In this document: positions 14,822 through 20,224 of the stretch, piece after piece
How positions within the stretch are numbered: the stretch's first letter is position 1
Layout of the letters: each line of letters opens with the position of its first letter
NCBI GenBank assembly: GCA_018701055.1
Contig: JABIUH010000058.1
Coordinates: forward strand, 1 to 20,224
DNA length: 20,224 nucleotides
Origin: Woeseia sp.
GTDB lineage: Bacteria; Pseudomonadota; Gammaproteobacteria; Steroidobacterales; Woeseiaceae
Reading direction: 5' to 3'
Made by a program: the position numbers and the translations under genes
The notes under the pieces: model-generated
Database searches by the model: none
The model's input: the letters and a program-made list of their open reading frames with translations, nothing else
What the model was told of the DNA's origin: nothing

Positions 14822-16216
14822 TTATCGCTGCCCATGATCGAGTGCTAATGGATGAACGTAATCCGGGTCGAGACCTGCTTCGTGTACCGCTATGCCATTC
14901 AAGCACGCGTTCAGCACCGCATTCGCGTGCAGCACCGATAGTCGGGATAGATCCAGCATCGGTGCCATGTCGGTAATTTCAAAACCAACAATATTCTTTG
15001 ATGCACACACGTGACGAATCGTTTGGGTGACCTGATCAATGCCCAGACCGTTCGAAGTCACTCGGCCGGCCGCAACCATTTCCGTAGGGTCAATAACGCT
15101 TACATCGATGGAAACGAAAAAAGCATCGGGTCCCTTGTCGACTTCCCGGCGGATTCGTTTGAGAACTCTTTCGAAGCCACGTTGCTGAAACTCGGCCATG
15201 GTGTGATAGCGGACGTCTTTATCTCGTAACCACTGAAGCGTTTCTGCATCTACTGCGGGCCCGCGTAGGCCAACCTGAATAGTTTCATTTCCCTCGACAA
15301 TGCCCTGATCCAGCAATCGAAAAACTGCCTGCCGATCAGAGATCGTGTGGTCATCGAAGCGCTCGACGTCGGGATGTGCACTAAAGTGAAGTAAGCCGAA
15401 TGTACCCATACCGTGCTCTTCAGCGACACCTTTGACACCTGGGTAAAGCATGGACGTGTCGCCACCGACGAGCATGGGGATTGCACCCGTTGCCGCGGTT
15501 TCGGCAACCATTGCGACGACATGATCGATAGATCTTTCGATACTCATGTTATCAATCTCGAAATTACCGTAGTCAACGACCGACAATGTTTCGAGTGGCT
15601 TTAGCAAAGATTGCACGTCAGGAGTCGCAATAGTGTCTAACGCACGCATGTAATCCGGGCCAAAGGCTGCATCACGCCGGCCACTGCTCATGTTGCTGGG
15701 CACGCCGATGATAGCCACATCGACGTTGCCAGCGACGAGGTCTTCCGGCCAGATTGCGACTTTGGCGCCAGCAAAGGTTGGCACGCCCGATTTCGGAAAT
15801 AGATAGCGATGCACACTAAACGGTCCCGGCGCGCGTTTATGCCCCCGCAAGGGTGCCGGCGTTGGCATGCCGCCAGCACTGAATCCGCGAGAAGTGAGGT
15901 TCAGTGGTGCTGCACCCATGTCGCGCTCGGGGTCGTAGGCCATTTGAGCCGCGAAGACCATCAGGTCGTCTATGAAAATTCGTAGGTCATCAGAACTACG
16001 CGTCGCGAGTTCATGTTCGAGTTGTCGCTCTGGAATAAAGTCAAGAATCGCGCCGGATGTAATGAACTCACTCTGTTCATCATTCAGTATGCTTGCTTGC
16101 GCGCGAAGTTCATCCGGTATTGCCCATTGTCCGAATGCGTGATCGGTTGGGCTTAACAGCAACGCTAGCGTGAGCGTGAGCAGGGCGTAACGTGACGAAA
16201 ATACGGTGGCTTTCAT
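14822..16216 (-). CDS. exported ureohydrolase paralogue with degenerate metal site (probable pseudoenzyme)
   Basis: 464 residues from ATG at 16216 with a weak CAGG site; a GTG at 16264 is in frame but would put 16 residues ahead of the signal. The Sec signal ends near AFG-QWA. It aligns along its length with the downstream gene, including the helical extension (FITSGAILDFIP...; compare FLESGSARRFAG) and VDVAIIGVPSNM. Three of the six metal ligands are changed: GGDHS reads GGDTS (T254), DxHxD reads SAHPD (S279), DxD reads DVS (S373). H281, D283 and D371 remain. The frame is intact with a long conserved fold, so it is not a decaying gene; it may be a structural or regulatory partner of its neighbour, or use a different chemistry. 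It keeps the family's GP loop (AAFGPDYMR) that the intact copy lacks. Confidence 0.85.
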   Translation of the reverse strand: MKATVFSSRYALLTLTLALLLSPTDHAFGQWAIPDELRAQASILNDEQSEFITSGAILDFIPERQLEHELATRSSDDLRIFIDDLMVFAAQMAYDPERDMGAAPLNLTSRGFSAGGMPTPAPLRGHKRAPGPFSVHRYLFPKSGVPTFAGAKVAIWPEDLVAGNVDVAIIGVPSNMSSGRRDAAFGPDYMRALDTIATPDVQSLLKPLETLSVVDYGNFEIDNMSIERSIDHVVAMVAETAATGAIPMLVGGDTSMLYPGVKGVAEEHGMGTFGLLHFSAHPDVERFDDHTISDRQAVFRLLDQGIVEGNETIQVGLRGPAVDAETLQWLRDKDVRYHTMAEFQQRGFERVLKRIRREVDKGPDAFFVSIDVSVIDPTEMVAAGRVTSNGLGIDQVTQTIRHVCASKNIVGFEITDMAPMLDLSRLSVLHANAVLNACLNGIAVHEAGLDPDYVHPLALDHGQR

Positions 16217-16331
16217 ATCGCTTGCCTGAATCGAATCGACAATGAGTAAAGCATTGTAGCTCACTAATTTGAGCGAGTTTTCAACGAGGAATATTCCGCA
16301 AGCACACCGACGGTGCTGAACTGGATCGTGC

Positions 16332-17996
16332 TTAGTTAACGGTTACACGTGCAGGTCTTGAGGGTCCCTTAATCCACATTCCTGGTCGTTCTCCGGTGAG
16401 GGCGCCGGACCGGATGACGAAGCTGCCATTGATCATTACGTGATCGATGCCAGTGGGATAACGGTGTGGATCGGTATAAGTCGCTTCGTCCTGAATGGTG
16501 TCGGCATCGAAAACCACCAGATCCGCATAGGCGCCGACAATAATTCTGCCGCGTTCTATCTGATTATATTGATCTGCGGGCATCGAGGTCATTTTTCGAA
16601 CCGCTTCTTCAAGTTCCAAAACGCCAAGTTCCCGAACATATCTTGCCAGGATACGTGGGAACGCACCGTAGCTTCGTGGGTGTGGGAATCCGTCTCCATA
16701 ACTGACAGGGTCGCCGTCAGTTTCAATCATCGCGAGTGGGTGCTGCATGATTCGTATGACGTCTTCTTCGTCCATTGCATGAAATATGACCGAAAAACCA
16801 CCGACCAATTGCAGTTCGATAACCAGGTCTACACCGGTTTCAATAGTGCTTGGGAGGCCGCGGTCTGCAGCAAGATCGGCAAGCCGCTTGCCATTGTAAG
16901 ACTCATCAGAATAGAGCACGCGAAACTGAATCCGACTCAAGTCTTCACCGGTTCGATCGTTCATGATGATCTCGCGCACTTCCTCGCGAATAATCTGCTT
17001 CTGTTCGGGGTCCGCAATGCGTTTCGCGAATTCGTCCGGGCCACCCGCCAGCGCCCATTGTGGGAACATCACCGCTGACCGAGTGCTCGAAGCCGTATAC
17101 GGATAAAGATCAAGGGTAATATCTAAGCCGGTCTCTCTGGCCTCGTCAATCATGGCAAGCGTTTGCTTCGACCAACCCCACTGGTTTACGCCAACAGCCT
17201 TGTGGTGATTAATGTGTGTAGGGATGTCTGCCTCGGTGGCAATCCGTAGTGTTTCATTGACGGAATCAAGCAATCCCGTGGCTTCATTGCGCATGTGAGT
17301 GACGTAAATTCCGCCGTATTGCGAGGCCACTTTGGCTAGTTCGATGACTTCCTCGGTTTCAGCGTAATTTGCCGGAACGTATAACAGACCGGTTGATAGC
17401 CCGAGCGCCCCTTGTTTCATCGACTCTTCGACATAGTCGCGCATCGCCTGTAGCTCGTCGTGATCCGGTGCTCGATTTTCCATGCCGAGAACCTGTTTTC
17501 TAATCCAGGTATGACCCGTAAAAAATCCTACATTCGGTGCAACGTCGAGCGAAGACGCATACTCGTCGAGCGGCCAAGGTTGATCGCCGCTATGCAGGCT
17601 CGCAATGAGTGTCGTAATTCCCTGGCGCGTAAAGTTTTCTGCCAGTGGATGCTCGTGAATGGAGGTTTCAATGTGTGCGTGATTATCGATAAACCCGGGC
17701 GACACAATGAGACCGGAGATGTCGACGGTGATGTCGGCGTCGTCAGCGCTCAAGGCGTCGGCGCTAATGGCCACAATGCGATCGCCCTTCACTCCAATGT
17801 CACTGGGGAACGCTGGGTTGCCGAGTCCATCGACAACGGTGCCGCCTGCAAAAATTACATCGAAAGGTTTGCCGGAATCCGTTGCTGCTTCGCCAGTCGA
17901 CGCCGACGGCTGGCAAGCTGAAATGGCAATGGTTGCGACTATCAACGCGAACTGGCGGATATAGCGCCCAAACGAGAAGTGAAAATTGATCAACAT
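16332..17996 (-). CDS. lipoprotein N-acyl-D-amino-acid deacylase (amidohydrolase)
   Basis: 554 residues from ATG at 17996; an in-frame ATG at 18056 would add 20 residues, and neither has a good ribosome site, but 17996 gives a normal signal. Residues 1-28 end in a lipobox (ISAC, C28), so it is probably membrane-tethered. Metal and catalytic motifs of the D-aminoacylase group are complete: H106/H108 in GFIDNHAHIE, H135 in SLHSGDQ where D-aminoacylase has Cys, H234 in VTHMRNE, H264/H265 in HINHHKA, D427 in ETDGDP. The C-terminal sandwich (ADLVVFDADTIQDEATY) matches the family. The reaction would be removal of an N-acyl group from a D-amino acid or related amide. It shares HPRSYGAFPRILARYVREL with the 581-2020 protein (HPRSTGTFGRFLGRFVREL), so the two are related. 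Substrate not determined. Confidence 0.88.
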   Translation of the reverse strand: MLINFHFSFGRYIRQFALIVATIAISACQPSASTGEAATDSGKPFDVIFAGGTVVDGLGNPAFPSDIGVKGDRIVAISADALSADDADITVDISGLIVSPGFIDNHAHIETSIHEHPLAENFTRQGITTLIASLHSGDQPWPLDEYASSLDVAPNVGFFTGHTWIRKQVLGMENRAPDHDELQAMRDYVEESMKQGALGLSTGLLYVPANYAETEEVIELAKVASQYGGIYVTHMRNEATGLLDSVNETLRIATEADIPTHINHHKAVGVNQWGWSKQTLAMIDEARETGLDITLDLYPYTASSTRSAVMFPQWALAGGPDEFAKRIADPEQKQIIREEVREIIMNDRTGEDLSRIQFRVLYSDESYNGKRLADLAADRGLPSTIETGVDLVIELQLVGGFSVIFHAMDEEDVIRIMQHPLAMIETDGDPVSYGDGFPHPRSYGAFPRILARYVRELGVLELEEAVRKMTSMPADQYNQIERGRIIVGAYADLVVFDADTIQDEATYTDPHRYPTGIDHVMINGSFVIRSGALTGERPGMWIKGPSRPARVTVN

Positions 17997-18107
17997 AGGC
18001 CTGTCACCAAACTTGTCCAGACGCCCAATGTACCTTGATTTTACCTCCAACAACATAGATGTCGAGCATAACTAGCCGCTGGAATGAGAATCCGGGGCTC
18101 CGGGTTT

Positions 18108-20224
18108 CTAGTTTTTCCGTATCCCGATATCGTCCAGAATGACGACACCCGGTTCGGTCTTATCAAATCGAATTCGTAGTTGAAGCACTGAAGTGATGTC
18201 ATCACCTGCGAGGGCTGCGAGTGGTACCTCGAACACTTGTAATACCGGTTCCCAGTCCGCTTTGTAGCGCTTGTCATTTAAGCCTTTGGATTTCAGGAAG
18301 CGCACTTTGAGTGGCGGTGCAAGATGCGCGTGCTCGGTGCTATCGGCGCGACCAACCAATCCGGACTGCGTATACGCCTCGATTGTGAAGTGAGGTGGCG
18401 TAACTGAATCAGACGGCTTGGCGTTATCATCGTTCTCAACCGCGTCCCCATCTTTGTCGACAGGCGGTGTTTCAGTTGAGGCACTCACGGACATGCTGAA
18501 TACATAATCCTTATCTGCCATGTTTGGCCAGAAATCGGATGGGACGTTGATGGTGTAGATGGGATCTTCGCTGCCAGTCCAGCCGAGCACGACGGCATTG
18601 GTACCCTGTTGCCGTTCATCACGATGTTTGAGTTCTTCTTCGCGCCATAAATTGAATCCACTAGCCGATATCGATGGGCTGGAAGTTTTCGACGCAGTGG
18701 CGGTAGTGACGTCAAGGTCTTCATCAAAATTGGCGAGTGCCACGAAACTCGAATCTGTGAATTGCTGCACGTAGGCGTGGTTAGGTAACCAGCTTTTGGC
18801 CGTCCGAGGGTCGCGAAATAGCTTCAAATAGCGCGAGTCGTCTTGCAGGGTCGCCGCTAGAAATGCTGCGGTGTACACCTTCGCAATTTGTCGCTGATCT
18901 TCGCCTTCGATGATAGGTGCAAGGTTTAGCTGCCACGAGCCGGGCGGCTGCGAGTCCTCGCGACCCCATGTCGAATTAAACTGACCATGGTTCGCGCCAT
19001 GAATGTAGATTCCTGCTTTGAAACGATAGACGTTAGTCGATAAGTCGATACGGTTGAATTGCCGCAGCCCGTGAAAGGCGGATTCATCGCTATCGTAGCT
19101 GCCCTGTAGTGCGAGAAAATTGACGTCTGACAATTCAACGCGGCGATGGTAGCGCTGATCTATTTGTGCGAGCGCAACGAGCGCCCGAATTGAAAAACCA
19201 TAATCAAATTTGACCGTCGCGTCGTCAGGATAATTTGGCAGTGCGTTGTAGGCGTAGGACATTGAAATTGCCTCGCCACCTCGGGAGTGTCCGATCAGCG
19301 CTATTTTGTCAAGATCAACTTTGTCTTCGAACTGATGCCCGCGGGTGGTATTCCAATCCCGCCATAGCCGCAGATGTTCGAGCAGCAGCCAAGCACGTGC
19401 GGGCATCTCTTTGCCCTGAAAATCGCCGGACCATGTGGCGTTAATGTAATTTTGATCGACCGATACAGCGATGATTCCACGGCTCGCCAGTAGCTCGCCT
19501 AAGTAGGCATACCCAGGATCTGAAAAGTCTTCCATGCCGTGATTGCCATGCACAATGAGCGCAAGCGGAAACGGACCTTTTCCTTCTGGCATCCATAACA
19601 GTCCGTTGAGTGGCGCCGCATCCAGACCAAAGCCCCAATATGTCTCGCGCATGCGCTGCTTAAAACCCTTCCATTCTGGAAGCAGTGGCGACGCGTCGAC
19701 AATTCGAGATTCAATATCTCGCCCGCTGCCGAATTTCGGGCGGCGTAAATTTTCCCCGGCGCCGTAACTCAATTCAGTAACGCCAAACGACCCGGGAAGT
19801 GATGGGTCCGGCGCGGCAATGTGTGACGGCAGAGCACCGTCCATCGTCTTGTAGTTGCTCGGAAAGGGATCTTCGCCGTCATCGAACAGGCCCGCAATGT
19901 TTATTGCCATTACGATTGTGAGCGCGCCGGTCAGTGTGAGCAGTGTCGCTCGAGCTCGCGAACTAATCCCTCCAAGCACATCGCGACGTATGAGCAACCC
20001 TAAACTTGCGATGAAACTTAGGGCAAGAACGAATGTGGCGACGGACATAAAGCCCAGCGATCCGGCCGGTTCGACTGGAGACTTCCAGGCGTCAACGTCC
20101 AGCACTGTTAGCAGCACAGTTGCAGGTGTGAACAGAGTAAAGAACGCGCTCGCAAGCAAAGCGGTAACAAGAAAAGTCAGCGCAATATTGGGTATTTTCT
20201 GAAGGGCTTTGCTACAGATGCCGG
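18108..20224 (-). CDS. membrane-anchored alpha/beta hydrolase (GHSRGG lipase/chlorophyllase-like), 5' partial
   Basis: The frame is open to the right edge with no ATG, so the true start lies beyond 20224; a TTG at 20159 falls inside the first hydrophobic helix and is not the start. About 705 residues are present. The N-terminus has three membrane helices (near 20224-20100, 20050-19990 and 19943-19884 in nucleotide terms). A non-cytoplasmic hydrolase domain follows with LALIVHGNHGME (oxyanion loop), GHSRGGEA (serine codon near 19286), probable acid in LQGSYDSDES and histidine in GANHGQF. A C-terminal beta-rich domain of about 200 residues ends with VVILDDIGIRKN. The GHSRGG hydrolases include bacterial lipases, cutinase-like and chlorophyllase-like enzymes; the substrate is unknown. 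It points toward the lipoprotein deacylase with a 111-base gap and no clear terminator between. Confidence 0.85.
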   Translation of the reverse strand, partial: GICSKALQKIPNIALTFLVTALLASAFFTLFTPATVLLTVLDVDAWKSPVEPAGSLGFMSVATFVLALSFIASLGLLIRRDVLGGISSRARATLLTLTGALTIVMAINIAGLFDDGEDPFPSNYKTMDGALPSHIAAPDPSLPGSFGVTELSYGAGENLRRPKFGSGRDIESRIVDASPLLPEWKGFKQRMRETYWGFGLDAAPLNGLLWMPEGKGPFPLALIVHGNHGMEDFSDPGYAYLGELLASRGIIAVSVDQNYINATWSGDFQGKEMPARAWLLLEHLRLWRDWNTTRGHQFEDKVDLDKIALIGHSRGGEAISMSYAYNALPNYPDDATVKFDYGFSIRALVALAQIDQRYHRRVELSDVNFLALQGSYDSDESAFHGLRQFNRIDLSTNVYRFKAGIYIHGANHGQFNSTWGREDSQPPGSWQLNLAPIIEGEDQRQIAKVYTAAFLAATLQDDSRYLKLFRDPRTAKSWLPNHAYVQQFTDSSFVALANFDEDLDVTTATASKTSSPSISASGFNLWREEELKHRDERQQGTNAVVLGWTGSEDPIYTINVPSDFWPNMADKDYVFSMSVSASTETPPVDKDGDAVENDDNAKPSDSVTPPHFTIEAYTQSGLVGRADSTEHAHLAPPLKVRFLKSKGLNDKRYKADWEPVLQVFEVPLAALAGDDITSVLQLRIRFDKTEPGVVILDDIGIRKN

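Noticed and set aside
16440..17078. 212-codon open frame on the plus strand
   Set aside because: It is antisense to the lipoprotein deacylase, which has full family motifs; the plus-strand translation resembles no protein family.
18073..18110. GC-rich aatccgg/ccgggtt stem after the alpha/beta hydrolase stop
   Set aside because: The stem is short, needs wobble pairing and has no following T-run on the minus strand, so it is not supported as a terminator.
1..20224. CRISPR arrays, IS elements, tRNA or rRNA genes
   Set aside because: I found no regularly spaced repeats, transposase or integrase frames, or cloverleaf-like or rRNA-like segments in any intergenic stretch.

Overview
The window looks like chromosomal DNA from a free-living, probably aquatic or marine, Gram-negative bacterium, most likely a gammaproteobacterium. 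This rests on the gene families and on the many Sec signal peptides, one lipobox and one membrane-fusion-protein anchor. No rRNA, tRNA or marker gene fixes the taxon. I see no phage, IS element, CRISPR array or RNA gene.

Layout. 1-345 (-): 5' part of an HlyD-type periplasmic adaptor, cut by the left edge. 581-2020 (+): exported D-aminoacylase-like amidohydrolase that has lost its HxH metal motif. 2036-2089: hairpin between convergent genes. 2101-3438 (-): MmgE/PrpD gene split by one in-frame TAA that is followed directly by ATG. 3545-5398 (-): exported CocE/NonD-type hydrolase. 5510-5929 (-): group II truncated haemoglobin. 6018-6878 (-): pirin, preceded by a 5'-deleted azoreductase remnant that reads in frame into it. 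7410-12431 (+): very large exported glycosidase joining a GH63 (YgjK-like) module to a complete LacZ-type GH2 module. 12439-13188 (+): HpcH/HpaI-type 2-keto-3-deoxy-sugar-acid aldolase, evidently co-transcribed with it. 13189-13235: a second hairpin of the same family, again between convergent genes. 13234-14793 and 14822-16216 (-): tandem exported ureohydrolases (agmatinase/arginase fold), one with all six metal ligands and one with three replaced. 16332-17996 (-): lipoprotein N-acyl-D-amino-acid deacylase with intact metal motifs. 18108-20224 (-): membrane-anchored alpha/beta hydrolase, cut by the right edge.

How the genes fit together. Most enzymes here are predicted to act outside the cytoplasm and to open amide, ester, amidine or glycosidic bonds, which suggests scavenging of small organic nitrogen and carbohydrate compounds. 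The glycosidase and aldolase form a likely two-gene operon: outside the cytoplasm alpha-glucosyl and beta-galactosyl-type linkages would be cut, and inside a keto-deoxy sugar acid would be split. The pirin, azoreductase remnant and truncated globin look like a decayed quinone/oxidative-stress cluster.

The best candidates for something undescribed are the GH63-GH2 double-catalytic fusion and the tandem intact/degenerate exported ureohydrolase pair. Next come the two hairpins whose stems differ by compensatory base-pair changes.
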